Source: Cymbidium sinense | Lineage: Eukaryota > Streptophyta > Magnoliopsida > Asparagales > Orchidaceae | Reading direction: 5' to 3' | DNA length: 64,000 nt | NCBI GenBank assembly: GCA_021442155.1 | Contig: CM038229.1 | Location: 90,160,693-90,224,692, forward strand | Part shown: positions 11,885-24,257 of the stretch, one piece after another | Layout of the letters: each line of letters begins with the position of its first letter | How positions within the stretch are numbered: the first letter of the stretch is position 1 | The notes under the pieces: generated by a model | What the model was told of the DNA's origin: nothing | The model's input: only the letters and a program-made list of their open reading frames with translations | The model's database searches: none | Made by a program: the position numbers and the translations under genes

Positions 11885-12395
11885 ATCCCCTAGGGACATT
11901 TTTTAGTATACATATTTAGGTGACATCGTCTTCATATGATATCCTAAATAAGTATACTTACTCAAGATAATAAAAAAATTCATGAAAATTTCCATGTTAC
12001 AGGCATTTTTTAGATCTCATATATATAAAATCAATGCTTAAAACCTTCTTAAGATCAAATGTATCAACTCAAATATTGATATATTTTCTTAAATTATTTT
12101 AGAGCTCTTTTGAAGTGCTTTATATATCCCCTACAATACATGGGGCATTTTTTTATATATTCATCTAAGAAGACATCGTGCTTAGATAAATATACATGGT
12201 GATCAGAATGAGCTACATTCATTTATATTAAAGAAGTTCAAACTCTATGTTGCATTTTTGAGCTAATCTATTATTCCCCTTTAGGAGCCCTTTTATGATC
12301 AAGGTTGTTCAATCCCTCCTATGAAATAGGGACCTTCTTGTATACATATTCAGTTGGCATCGAGCTTTATGCCAAGATCCCCGAATATATCCATA
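11885..12395 (+). repeat. Three related hairpins in the element's 3' untranslated region
   Basis: Three imperfect stem-loops occur about 220 bp apart. The first pairs 11,905-11,920 with 11,943-11,958 (15 of 16 positions pair). The second pairs about 12,155-12,169 with 12,181-12,195. The third pairs about 12,341-12,360 with 12,369-12,391. Each follows a GGG(G)ACATTTTTT or similar T-run and contains a GACATCG/GGCATCG loop element. They lie between the integrase end and the PPT. Confidence 0.6.
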
Positions 12396-12594
12396 GTATT
12401 ATTATTAAGTTGTAGGTTCTAGCATGAACAAAAAATCTATTTCTATGCATGAAAAGACAGCCCTAAATATCAAAAGTTTATCTCTCAAATTTATCAAATT
12501 TTGAAGATCAAGTCAGAAGAACTCTCAATTTTGAAAGCTTCAATCAACTAAGTTGGAATCTATCAACCTCATCTTCAAGTCTAGGACATAGATG

Positions 12595-12870
12595 GGTTCT
12601 AAAGGTTGAACTCAACAAGCCTACAAATGGTCGAGTTGCTAACGCTCTCCTCATTCAACAAAGTGCAAGAAAATGTCATAGTGAAAGAGCCCCATTCGTC
12701 GATGACTAAATCACAAACCCATCATAGCTTAAGTGTCGAGCAGGTTCTAAAGGTTGAACTCAATAAGCCCAAATATGATAGAGTTGGTGACACTCTCCTC
12801 ACTCAACAAGCTGTAAGAAAAAGCCACATTGAAAGAGCCCCTACTCATCAGTCTAATGATGATAGCTACT
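12595..12870 (+). repeat. Tandem repeat, period 149 bp, two copies
   Basis: GGTTCTAAAGGTTGAACTCAA starts at 12,595 and nearly the same string starts at 12,744. The following 120 bp correspond, including CTCTCCTCA-TCAACAA and GAAAGAGCCCC. The repeat produces a spurious 108-codon open frame. It is part of the Gypsy 3' untranslated region. Confidence 0.8.
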
Positions 12871-13714
12871 CAATCTCAAACCAGAGAATACAAGTAATTA
12901 GAATCCAAGAGATTTTTCTACCGGATCAATAGACCAAGATAATCTAAAGAAATTCTCAATTCATCACTGCCTCAAATCAATCTTTATATTACCTACAGGG
13001 TGATATTTTAATTTATTCTCAAATGATATGATCAAGCACGAAGCATAGATCAAAGCCAATTTCCTCATCAAGTCCATCAAAATAGAAAGCACAGGACTGA
13101 GGAAATAATTCCATGGTTGATACAAAGAAGGTCGTCGAACTAAAGAATTATTTAGTCTATTAAAGCATGCATTACTAGAACTTAACATTATATACCTAAT
13201 ATAAGCCAAAAGATTGGGTCATCTGTATACATCCTTCAACAAGTTCATCAAAGTAGCAAGCATAAGGTTGAAGATATACGTACACTTTCTGACAAGTCGA
13301 TATGGACAAATCAGGTCAATCCTTCATCAAGTCCGTCAAGCTTAAAGCTATGACACAAGGAATTCCAAGTCTCAAAACAAACAAACCAATTCCTCTATCA
13401 AACCCAACCAAGCATGAAGTTAGGGTCGGAGCGAAACCCAAATCCGCAATAAAATAAAAGAAAGTGATCTTCAACAAAGCCATTGAAGTAGAGAGTAGAT
13501 GGTGTAAGAACTCTTATCCATCAGACAAGTATATCCTGACAAATCAATCAATCCCTTCATTTAGCATGTCTAAAACATGGCATCATACTAATGAAACATC
13601 TTATAAAAGCTCTGTAAGCTACTGCAATTGAAGCTAAAGTGGTCTAAGTTCCATGGCTAGCCCAAAGGTCAACTAGTTTTCAACAAAATGACTGGCTTCG
13701 CCATGCATCATATT

Positions 13715-13728
13715 TATTGGGGGGCATT
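13715..13728 (+). other. Polypurine-tract-like site before the 3' LTR
   Basis: ATTGGGGGGCATT lies directly before the start of LTR copy C. A G-run ending in CA at this position is characteristic of plus-strand priming sites of Tat-type Gypsy elements. Confidence 0.55.
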
Positions 13729-14804
13729 TATTGACCTCCACATATGCTACATGAGTCGAATTGAGCCTATAAGATGAAATTGATCAACTTTAGATGCTTT
13801 AGAACACAAATCAGAGCTAAAATATACTAGATATCACCGAAACTAGTTGAAATGACCTCCAACGATGAACTATATCATCATGTTTAGAACATCAAAATTG
13901 GTCAAAATATAAATATTTCACAATTTAACGATCAATCGATCAACCGATCAAGCTATCAATGCTAGCATATATATAAAATTAGAAGTTGTGATAATGTCCA
14001 AACGACCTCTGTTTATAAAATTGATTGTGTTGTTAGCTTTAAAACATCAAAATATATCAAATGAGATTATTCACACTCAATTCGGATAAGTCTGTGCAAA
14101 TGTCCAGTGATTGGAAGTGGCAACGTGCATTTTTAAGCTGAAATCTGCCCAATTTGACGCTGACTTGAACCAAATAGCCTTCGATCATGAAACAGATTAT
14201 GCCATTGCATTCGGAACATCAAAAAAATCTTGAATCAACATGTATATTAACCATATAATGATGTTAGCTTAAAATTCATATTAAAATTGATTAAAAAAAT
14301 TAATTAAAGAAGTCTATTTATCGATAATAACCAAAATAGCCTATCCGAGAATAGCCGCGTGATCCCTCTCTTCATTTGATCTTCCTAAAACTAATCCAGC
14401 CTCTCTCATTCAATCACCCTTGCAACCGCAGGCACAACTTCCTTAACCATTCCCGCTCATGATCCGCTCCATCCAAAATCATGCAAGCAACCGCAAGCCC
14501 GCATTTGTTTTCTCCCTCCCCCATGGTGTTCTCACTCATTTGAGAAAAGACTTCTTTGCTATGTGCATCTACCTACCACTCACTTCTCTCCTCTTCTTCA
14601 CTTCTTTGCTTAACATCTTCAAGAATACCAGAACATGCTTCATCAGGACTCCGGTGCTTGGTAGGTAGCCATATCGTTTCTTTCCATTCTCTCCACTACG
14701 ATGGGATCTCACTTAAAGTCACCTGTTTCTGATTTCTTTCGTCTCTTACAACCCTAGCTTTGACTCCTGTGGTTGCTTTTCCTTTTCTTTCTGCAACCAC
14801 TAAG

Positions 14805-15650
14805 ATGGATGCTAGCGAACAAGGAAATAATGGAAATCATGCTGCATATCCATTTGATGAAGATTCACTCTCCTCATTTTTGTTGAAAATTTGTGATATA
14901 TTCGAAGAATCAATTTTTTTCCTCAAGTTGGAGAGTAGTATCAAGTTGAAATCCCACATGTAGAAACAAAATCAGTTCTATTTTAGCTTAGATCTATCTC
15001 ATATGATGATGCCAAAATGTCACCATTGATGAATTTGGAATTGGGCTACAAATCCCGCTTAATTGGCTTTAGTATGATGATAATATCAAGATCAAATATA
15101 AAAAAAGGAATTTTGAGGAAGTCACCATTATTTTGCTCGGTGATCATGGAATGATGGTACCTGATGAAACATGTGTTTTTGAACAATTGGCTCCCGAGAT
15201 TGATTGAGAGCTAGATCAATTTTCATGATTCTTTGCTCACCATTCAACCTCCAACAGAATTTCTTCCGCTGAAATTGTGCAGATGAATGAGGGACTTAAT
15301 GGAATAGTTGAGAATGGGGATAAGCTGAGAGTTTATCTTAAGGAGGATTTGCTAGTGCAGATTCATTATGCTGAAAGCAATTAGATTCTAGCGATCGTCG
15401 GAATAGTAGAAGAAGCGTATACAATGAAGTATAAAGGGAGAAGAGGTATCCATGTGGAGGGTCTCACGGCTATGATAACTTGTTGTTCACCATGAGATCA
15501 TTTTTTTGGCTCGTGGGCTAAGGTTTGCAAAGGGGGAAGAAGATCCCTTCGTTTAATATCGAGGTTTATAATCTTGTAGCTATTCTAGGTTTGAAAGGAG
15601 CTCAAATAATGGCTATGTCTCATTTGTGAATTCTACTCTTACGAGCAAAT
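14805..15650 (+). pseudogene. Captured gene fragments in LTR copy C (unidentified N-terminal exon plus NPP)
   Basis: The ATG at 14,805 opens the same MDASEQGNNGNHAAYPF frame as copy A, closed by a stop after about 50 codons. From about 15,110 it continues with the NPP segment: a TIILLGDHGM block, then KVEN-like, GDKLRVYLKEDL, HGYDNLL and a LVAILGLKGA-like stretch. Numerous 1-10 bp deletions relative to copy A disrupt the frame. Being in the same LTR position as in copy A, the capture predates or accompanied the element's last transposition. Confidence 0.7.
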
Positions 15651-17325
15651 AGGCTTAAAAGAGGGTCTTTTGGTTTTAAGGAGCAATCACAATTTCCATC
15701 GAGTCATGGACATGTCATTGAAGCGCAAATATGAATGAACAAATGGAGAAATTGATGCTATCGAAGGGTCATTATTATCCTCTCATGAAGGGTACTTACA
15801 AGAGGCATCACGCCGCTACTACCGTGACTATACAAGTAAGGAAAAATAAAGTATGGCATGAACAGGCGAGACTTTAAAGTAGTTGTTGTCTAGTTCAAAA
15901 AAATTTAAATTTAGTTTCAAGATCCGCTAATGCCCAATAGGCATAGTGGGTGCTAAGACTCAACGTGATGTGAAAACACCGCCGCTATGTTCATTAGGGA
16001 CGTACCAAAAAAAAATTGTTAGATGTCGCTCCCCCTATGCCAAAATTTTAACTAAATTTTGGACTTAAAAAAAAAGAGGGGGAAGAATCAAGATTCATTT
16101 AAAATGAAATTTGAATGTGCATAAATTGCATATATATTTACTTTTATGCAGCTGATTGAAGGCATCGTTATGCTCATTAGGGCGTAATGAGATTAAATGT
16201 CAGCCGAGGCGCTTCAAAACACCAACCGTCACGCTCATTATGATGCTGGAATAGTGTGAAAGTGCTGCCAAAATTTCGTCAAATTTTTATGACTTAACAA
16301 AAAAAATATTTAACATTATGTTAAATATAAAATATAAAGTCCTAAAGAAATAAATTGGAAATTAAATATAAATAAACTTGAAATGAATTTGAAAGAGACT
16401 TGAGTATAAATAAAATTAAAAATCATATTTCAAATAAGAAAATAGGGATCAAACTCAAGTGAACTTATAAAACTTAAAATAAATTTGAATCCCTTTGATA
16501 TACATGAACCAAACTCACAAGAGACTTAAGATAAATTTGAAGTCCAGTTACTAAATAAATATGAAACTTGATCTAGAGTTGAGGATAAATTAATACTGGA
16601 TCTGAAGTCTTTTTATGTGAATAAATTATATTTAATATCAAACGAAGTAAAGATCTCAATTGACTATTAAATGACCTAATGATTTGATAAGTCTAAATAT
16701 CCAATTTCAAATTGAGAATAAAGGTGCGCAAGTGATTTGGTAGATTTCTCACAAGCACAAATTCAATTAGGCAACTCATGATCAATCATGAATGTAGCAT
16801 TTAAAAGGATCATTTGGATCTTACGCTTAAAGTCGGGTTTGAAGCACAAGAAATTGGTTGAGTGCTACTTTCAAGCTAAAGTGAAAATAAAATAAAATTT
16901 ATAAGTTTTCACTATAACCAAATGGAATATTAGTAAGTATAGGCAAGAATTCTTAATGAATAATTGGCTTGAATTCAAATAAGCTTACTTAAAGTATGCA
17001 TAATAAACTATCTGTTCAAGAGCAAAAGTTGAATATAATGAGTTGATAAATATTTAAAAGATTGTTAATGATCACAAGCTAAATAATCATTGATACTTGA
17101 AGAATGCAATGAATAAATTAAATACAAGCAAAGTTATAATATTTTAAATCAAAAATATGAAACGCCTTCAACGCCACCGGATCTATAATTCTTTGCAGAA
17201 AGAACACTAAATTAAATTATCCATGAATTATGGAGCTTCTTTCAATCCAAAGATTAGAAATTTTATTCTAATTATGATTTTCAAAATCAATACAACAACA
17301 ACAACAACAACAAGCCTTTATCCCA

Positions 17326-18112
17326 CTAAGTGGGGTCAGTTACATGAATCCTTTGTCTCCATTGTGTCTTATTATGTGTCAAATTCTCATTTAATTCAAG
17401 TATACTAAGGTCATTTTTTATACATCTTAACCAAGTCTTTTTTGGTCTACCTCTACCTTTCTTAACAAAAGGAAAATCTAATGCATCTACTATCCTAGCT
17501 GGGTCATCGGACGGCCGATGCTTTATGTGGCCAAACCATCTAAGGCAACTCTCTCTAATCTTATCTGCCACTGGAGCTACTCCAACTTTTTCCCCAACAT
17601 ACTCATTTCGCATTTTATCTCTAAGAGTAAAGCCACTCATCCACTGAGCATCCTCATCTCTCAGAATACACATAACTTAGTCTTATGATTCTCTTTTATT
17701 GGACAACATTCTGTACCATAAGTCATTGCAAGTCTTACCACCATCTTATAAAATTTTCTCTTAAGTTTAAGTGGAACTTTTCTATCACACAATAGGCCAG
17801 ACGCGTTCCTCCACTTCAACCATCCAACTTGAATTCTACTAATAACATCTCCATCTATTTCACCATCATTTTGAACAATAGAGCCTAAATATATGAATCT
17901 CTCACTCTTATTAATGACTTGCTCACCTAATATCACAACATTATCACTAGAACTTCAACAACTAAAATTACACACCATATATTCGCTTTTAGATCTACTT
18001 AAACGAAAACCTTTAGACTCTAATGTCATAATTCCATAGTTTCTCTTGGGCTCGCTCTAATCTTATCAACAAGAAGAATGTCAGCAAAAGCATACACTAA
18101 GGTACATCTTCC
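17326..18112 (-). pseudogene. RTE LINE reverse transcriptase, C-terminal part
   Basis: Frames on the minus strand give the FADIL-VDK remnant of the RT catalytic FADD box near 18,070-18,095. Downstream come VINKSERFIYLGSIVQNDGE, then RIQVGWLKWRNASGLLCDRK, KLKRKFYKMVV, AMTYGTECC and the closing WFGHIK and RGRPKKTW motifs. The catalytic box reads F-A-D-I rather than F-A-D-D, and frames shift near 17,665 and 17,940, so the copy is inactive. The 5' continuation lies at 25,526, beyond the hAT element. Confidence 0.88.
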
Positions 18113-18134
18113 TAGTCGCAAATGAACCGAAGCG
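18105..18134. repeat. hAT left target duplication and TIR
   Basis: CATCTTCC (18,105-18,112) followed by TAGTCGCAAATGAACCGAAG. Partner of the right end at 25,496-25,525. Confidence 0.88.
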
Positions 18135-18599
18135 TTAACAAGCTACTGCTCGGCTCGATAAGAGATCGTTCATGATCATTTGATTAATTAATCAAGCAAC
18201 ACTCAATACTCGACGGTAGAAATGAACAAGCTCGAACAACTCATATCGATTCGACATGACGCGAACAAGATCATTTAATGTTCATGAACAAGTTTCGATA
18301 ACGCTTAATTAGAAAATAAACATATGGCAATAACATTAAAATATATTTAATTTATAAAAATTTTAATATATAAAAAATTTCTTAACTTTAAATTGTAATA
18401 AAAATTTCTTAATTTTAATTTTAATATTACATAATAAGTAAAAACCATTATCCATTAATCAGCCCGGGATTGTTCCGTTCCGTGGCTTCTGTCCGTCACT
18501 GACTCACTCGTGGCTCACGAGTCGTGACTGAGTCCGATCAAGCCAAGCGAAGGAGGTCGGGGCTTGCTCCTCAATCAGCCAGTAAAAATATGTAACCTT

Positions 18600-18762
18600 A
18601 AGCAAGTATTCGGTTATTCGTATTCCTAATTCCCCTTAAAGTCGTCGCATACTTCTTCTCTTCGGTTCTTCCCCGCAAAGAAAACCCTAGAAGCTAGAGC
18701 CACGGAAGAGAAAGATTTTGTATTGTTCATAGAGTTCGATTGTGCTCTGTATTGTGGCCAAG
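18600..18762 (+). other. 5'-UTR-like exon inside the hAT
   Basis: A CT-rich leader with AAACCCTAGAAGC (plant translation-gene-like leader motif) ends in a consensus donor CCAAG|GTAAGT at 18,762/18,763. The next candidate coding exon is the BED region at about 20.4 kb. It is probably the untranslated first exon of the transposase gene, or an acquired promoter exon. Confidence 0.4.
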
Positions 18763-20429
18763 GTAAGTGATTTATTATTTTCGGTTTACATTTGTGTAGG
18801 AGATCGACGAATGAGAGGAAATGAACTCTAAAATATTTGATTGAGGGAATCATGGTCGTGTCATTTGCTATTGTGAACTCTTAGTAATGAGAGGAAAATC
18901 TTTGTGGAGAAGTTTGATTGGTTTATTTCCATTATATCATTGTTTTGGGTTATGCCCAAATAAATTTCGAATGTTTTGATATTTCCATTATGTCTGACAG
19001 TTTGAGACTTTGAGTTTTTCTCCTTTTTTTTTTTAATTCTGATGGAATCGGTGGAAATCATTTTTTTTCGGTTGTGAACTTCATTTTTTTTTAATTGTGA
19101 TGAAATCAGTGGAAATCATTTTGCAATTGTTTGGTTGTTTGCAAGTAGGTAAGCATGTTCGGCTGGAAATTATCTTGAGGTAAAATGTGGTCTATTCTTC
19201 TTGGCTCTTGCTGTCAATTTCAATTTTTCAGTTGTTTGCAGAAAAATTATTTTTCGGTTGTTTGCTATCATATGGGGAGATTATGTGCTGGAATGTGAAT
19301 CCTGAAATGTTGGCTATCTTTAATATCTTATGGTATTGATATAAGAAGTATGGGGAGGTGTGAAGGGTGTGGCCATGTGAGCATATATGGTTGCAAAGAG
19401 TTATGTAACTTGCATTCAAGTGTTGCCTTCTGTATTGGTAACATGATGTATTATCAATTTTTAGTGTTGCCTTCTGTAACTTGCATTCAAGTGTAGTGGG
19501 TTCAGTGGCATTGAGAATCTTTTATTGTTGATTTAAAACAATAACATCCCCATTTATATTTGTTTTTCTGACTCATTTTAATTTTGAATACATTGAGCTA
19601 ATCTCATTATGCTTACTGACATGCTACCCAGCTCATTCTGGTTCACCTATGATATTGTTTAAATTGTACTCTCATGTAGAAGAAAACATTCAAGTGCACT
19701 ACAAGGCCCTTATAATTTAATCGTAGTAGCCCATATAGTGTCGAATGTAGCAACCTAAATTTTATTAAAATGTCATCATCATATTCATTTATGAGTAGTG
19801 AGGTCATGTTCTTGCACATGGGTGAGTTGTTAAATCCAATATGACTCTATTAATAATTTCACATCAACTTCTAATTTTATTTAGAAATTGAACTTCAAAT
19901 TTATTACAAGTTTCTTGTGGGTCTCACTCAAGCTCAATGATGAGCTATCAAATTCATGAGGAAGCTAGCATTTATTACTGCCATGACTTGGAAAAGTCCT
20001 ATTAATGTCTTTAGCGAGATATTAAGCAATATTCTTGCTAATGATTAAGTTATTAATTCTTTGCCATGACTTGGAAAAGTCCTATCAAATTCAAAGTCTC
20101 ATTTAGTTATACATTGACTATTTTTCATTTCTGAAATACAAATTGTCAGTGATGATATCTTGGTATACATTATAGCCTTACTAGCTTTACAACTTCTTTT
20201 GCTTCCTTTGGATGAAATAAAGCCTAATGAAATAATTTTTTTACTACTATGTCATTTTCTACATGCTCATTATATTAAAGGTATGTCTTCTAATCAATCA
20301 ATCAAAGAAGATGTCGCCCCATAGGACCTATTGTTAGTCCTATACAAGTGCCTAGAGAGTTTAGTGTAGGGTCCTCATCGAGCCCAATAGTAGTTGAGAT
20401 ATGAAACATAATGTCCAAATAAAATAGCG

Positions 20430-20870
20430 ATCCTTTTGCTAAAAAAAGTAAGAAAGACATCATCAATATGGAATGATTTTACTTTGATCAGACTCAATGA
20501 TGGAACTAAGAGGGTACAATGTAATCATTGTAAGCATAAGCTTGCAAAGAGCAAAGGCGGTGCTACTACACAATATAAGCGACATTTACTACATTATGGT
20601 AGGAGGATGGTGAAGCGGGGCAACTTAATGTTTCAATTCAACCACCTATGATTGCGTACCATTGAATCTATGATTGTAGTGTTGTTAATTGGAGATATGA
20701 TCATGCTAGTGGTAGAGTCATTGATCAATATCGCTTTAGGACGGAAACAATTCAATATGGAGTTATCGATCGAAGTTTCTATGGAATTAGAAAAGGCAAA
20801 GGTTAGTGTTTATTTTACTTTACTCAGCATTACAAATTTAACTATTTTGACATTAATATTTATATAAATT
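20430..20870 (+). pseudogene. hAT transposase N-terminal (BED zinc finger) relic
   Basis: The frame reads TSSIWNDFTLIRLNDGTK, then VQCNHCKHKLAKSKGGATTQ and YKRHLL, with the C-x2-C ... H-x4-H pattern of a BED-type zinc finger. BED fingers bind DNA at the N-terminus of hAT transposases. Downstream, after a stop near 20,651 and a frame change, WRYDHASGRVIDQYRF resembles the (W/K)(K/R)(F/Y)D-ARSR segment that follows in hAT proteins. No catalytic DDE core or C-terminal dimerisation domain was found within the element. There is no ATG immediately upstream in frame. The protein is incomplete, so the element was probably mobilised in trans. Confidence 0.8.
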
Positions 20871-21360
20871 ATGTTGTACAGGCAAAAGAGGAGATGAAAG
20901 AAGTTCTTTTACCTTGATTATGGATTCAATGTTGGAACTTTGAATTGAAACTCTACTGATTTTGAACTAGTTTGATGTGTTATTATCTTTTCTCTTGAAC
21001 TCTTTATGAAGTCGTGAATGTCATATGATTATTATATGTTTTTTTACCCTAAATGAAATTATGTATTGAAAAGGTAATGTTTCATCCTGAGTTTATGCTA
21101 TAGCATAAACTCAGGAAGATGAAAGATGGTGGTACTATGCATTTAGCATAAGCTTTCAGCCTTTCAGGTACATTTTTAGATTATGCACATTAATTTTTAT
21201 AAATTTCTATTGTTCATGAATTCTAGATACTTATTTATGCACATTTACATAGTTCTTTCAAGCTTGAAATAGTATTGGTTGAGTATTGGCAATGAAAGCA
21301 ATGATGATATTCTAGATTCTATATGGGAGTGACTGTTTTACTGAATGATATGCATGATAG

Positions 21361-21665
21361 TAGTAGTTGCCCTTCTCTTTAAGTATTGCTAGTAGCCATT
21401 ATATTGAGGTCCTATTAAAATGCATTTGTGATGGTACTTACTCTATAGAATTTGAATCTTCAATGTAATATTTGTTTCTTTTAGAGTTGATGGTAGCAAT
21501 TATTGTGAAGCTTAATTTGTAGTAGCCCTTCTCTCTAAGTATTGTTGGCAGCCATTAAGTTGAAGTCCTATTGCCATGTGTTTGTGATGATAAGTAATTT
21601 AAAGAATTTGGATCTTCAATGTAATGTTTGTTGTCCGCTCTTTTAGAATTGATGGTAGCTACTAT
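21361..21665 (+). repeat. Imperfect tandem duplication, about 160-bp unit
   Basis: GCCCTTCTCTTTAAGTATTG at 21,369 recurs at 21,525 (CTCTCTAAGTATTG). Both are followed by GAGTTGATGGTAGC/GAATTGATGGTAGC endings. It is non-coding, within the hAT. Confidence 0.7.
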
Positions 21666-21763
21666 GTGATGAATTATTTTTAATCTAAGCTTGGAGCCAA
21701 TATTAATATTTTATCTGTGTCATAAGGTAATGTGTAACCGTAAGCTTTGCTCTAAGCTTTAAG

Positions 21764-21785
21764 CAAAAAAAAAAAAAAAAAAAAA
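21764..21785 (+). repeat. Poly(A) tract
   Basis: About 22 A residues in the hAT interior, directly upstream of the RTE fragment. It could be the relic tail of a retrocopy, but no such copy is recognisable to its left. Confidence 0.5.
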
Positions 21786-21810
21786 GAGGTTTGACTTTAA
21801 CCTTGTATCA

Positions 21811-21950
21811 TTTTGCTCTAGTTATGGATGTTCTTACTAGGCATTTACAAGAGGATGTACCTTGGTGTGCTTTTGTTGATGACATTCTTCTTATTGATAA
21901 GAGTAGAGAGGGAGTTTAAAAGAAACTTGAATTATGGAGGCCAACTATAT
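21811..21950 (+). pseudogene. RTE LINE reverse-transcriptase fragment inside the hAT
   Basis: The plus strand reads ALVMDVLTRHLQEDVPWCAF, then VDDILLIDKSREGV, a stop, and KKLELWRPT. This is the RT catalytic region of the same LINE clade as the interrupted element. It covers the very part of RT in which the hAT is inserted (compare 18,060-18,112 and 25,518-25,570), in the opposite orientation. It is only about 140 bp long and has a stop codon. Confidence 0.82.
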
Positions 21951-22100
21951 ATATGGGAGAACTAATACAATGCCCAGTGGCCAATGAGATCTTCCGAGCA
22001 GAATGACAATTCTCAGAGCTGTATGCATTATATATATATTTTTTTCTTAAATACTAAAATGTTTTGTTAATGAGCCTCTAATTTATAAGTTGCAAATCAG

Positions 22101-22656
22101 TTTCCAGAGATCGTCAAAGCAATTCCAGAGGCACTTTCTCTGTTGGACAGACTTTGAGAATTTGTAAAGGGCCTCTAAAGGGTTATCTTTGCCGTGTTAT
22201 TAGAATGCGCCGTGCTGATGTCACAGTCAAACTTGATTCTCTTGGGAAGCTTCTTACAGGTTTGTTTTTCCTATAATGTATCATTTTAAATTTAGTTCTC
22301 TATTTTGTAAAATTTCTAATTATTGGTACATCTGTGCAGTGGATGAAAAGTTACTATCTTGTCCTAATTCTACGAGGTATTTAATCCTACATGCTTTTTG
22401 AAAAGCATGCTTATCCGTTGTTCCTTTTTATCTATTGATGTTTTTTTTTATCGTTATGCTGTTAAGTTTTTATAGTTCTGATGCTTGCTAAGCTGGAATT
22501 TTCATAGGGATGATGCCATTGTCATGCAAAGCAATATATTTGGGTCTCAAGAAGAGCAGCCGACAGGTGGGTTCTTATTATGTAATTTTACCTTCTGGTG
22601 TGATAAAAAGTTCCTGTTCTTTATCTAAATGCATTTTATTTGTAAGAAAATGATGA

Positions 22657-22697
<41 letters not shown>

Positions 22698-23397
22698 AGT
22701 TGGACTGTCCTCTACATGTTTTAATGACGGTGCTTAGAATATTTGATGTCAACTTGTTATCCTTTCATAGATCTTTTTCACTCATAGTTAAAATCTTTAT
22801 GAACAGCTCTTCAGGATGTAAAGCCATTAGAATTGATTGTGAATGTATTGGAATCTAAAATCATTGTTATTTGTCTATTAATTACAAAATAAGTGGCAAT
22901 TTTGGAGCTACACGATGCTAGTTGTTTCACCTGTAGAAAGATTTCAAATTTTTATTAAGATATTTTTTCTAGGATGCTTTTGTGTAGGAGGCTTTGAAAA
23001 CATTGGATAACCTATGTTCAGAAATAGTTCGTTTTGTTGGCTAGATGGTGTTTTTTTTCCAATGCAATGATGCTTTGTATTTTCTTTCTATCAAAGGGAA
23101 TTAATAATTGATTCTAAGCCTGTAAATTTCATATGCAATTCTGAAGATTCCTAGCATATTTTTGTTAACTGATTCAATGATAATGTTAAATTCCAAAAAA
23201 CTAAAATAATCAAATTTAGATATTATTATTTTATGCTAATTCTGTAGGTATATACAATCACTAGACCAATTTTATGATTTTTGTTATCTTGGTGCTATTT
23301 AATACATTCTTAATATTTAAGGTGGCTTACTGGATGCGACAGAAGGGTTAGAGATGGATAACTTTGAGTTTAATGCTGGAACGTCATCATTTGGAAG
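22101..23397 (+). pseudogene. Captured KTF1/SPT5-like KOW-domain gene fragment (four exons)
   Basis: Exon 22,101-22,259 encodes RDRQSNSRGTFSVGQTLRIC, then KGPLKGYLCRVIRMRRADVT and VKLDSLGKLLT. This is a KOW-type repeat as in plant SPT5 and SPT5-like (KTF1/RDM3) factors, which act in transcription elongation and RNA-directed DNA methylation. Exons 22,340-22,376, 22,508-22,566 and 23,322-23,397 follow, each with AG/GT borders. All three junctions keep phase, giving VDEKLLSCPNSTR, DDAIVMQSNIFGSQEEQPT and GGLLDATEGLEMDNFEFNAG. Introns are retained, so this was captured as genomic DNA. It is an internal piece of a gene: no start codon or full protein is present. The choice between KTF1 and SPT5 is my judgement from motif memory. 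Confidence 0.72.
22661..22694. repeat. (TA)n microsatellite
   Basis: About 17 TA units in the intron between the third and fourth exons of the captured KOW gene fragment. Confidence 0.9.
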
Positions 23398-24257
23398 GTA
23401 GATTAGTACATACTACAATCTTATATTGGTTCAAGTTTCTTCCAGGTCTATGCATGGAAGCCAAACATATTATTCATGTTATCTAATTATTATTTACCGT
23501 GACTTTAAAATCTAATGTTTCATATGTAGGTGTAAACTATAGTCTCTGTTTTTTTTGTGATTGTAAATGTAGCTGGTTAGGATTGATGCATTACTTTCTA
23601 CAAATTTAGTGGTAATTGCAATCAAATTATGATATACTGAAAAGATTGCACTAACACTGAATCCTGAAAGATTATGTTTGCATATTATAAAATGAAGGAT
23701 GTGGGACTAAAGTTTATCATACTTCGAGAAATTCTGCATTGTATTAGTTCTCCCATATGTGCTGAAAGATTATTTATATGGGGCCATTTTGCACCAGCTA
23801 TATAATGTGTTCAATTGAGCCTCTTCTCATGTATGTTCCAAAATATTTTCTCTATGCAATCATTTTGGATTAGAGCATTGTGTCTATTTAAACATTATGA
23901 ATCTATCTACATTGTATGTTTTCCAAGAGAAGAGTCTTTAGCAACAAATTATTAGAACATGATTGAGAATCCATGAGTCTTACAATATAACCTCCGGCCA
24001 AACACAGATTGTCCATGAATCTATAAATAATCTCACCGATGCCTTAATGCTGATTTTACCTTATGTATGTAGCTATATTGTTACTTTCGCCTTAATATGT
24101 CTCATACAAAAATCATTGATACCCTTTCTATTTTTGGCAACCTTGTGGCCTTGTGGCCTTGTGGGTTGTTCCTAAATTGCTGTTCCTATTGATGGTTGTT
24201 CGGTTGTTCCTGCAGCCCTGTTGTTGCTCATACAAGTTGCAGATTTCTGATGTTCTT

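Noticed and set aside
12606..12932. 108-codon plus-strand frame
   Set aside because: It spans the 149-bp tandem repeat in a Gypsy 3' untranslated region; no motif.
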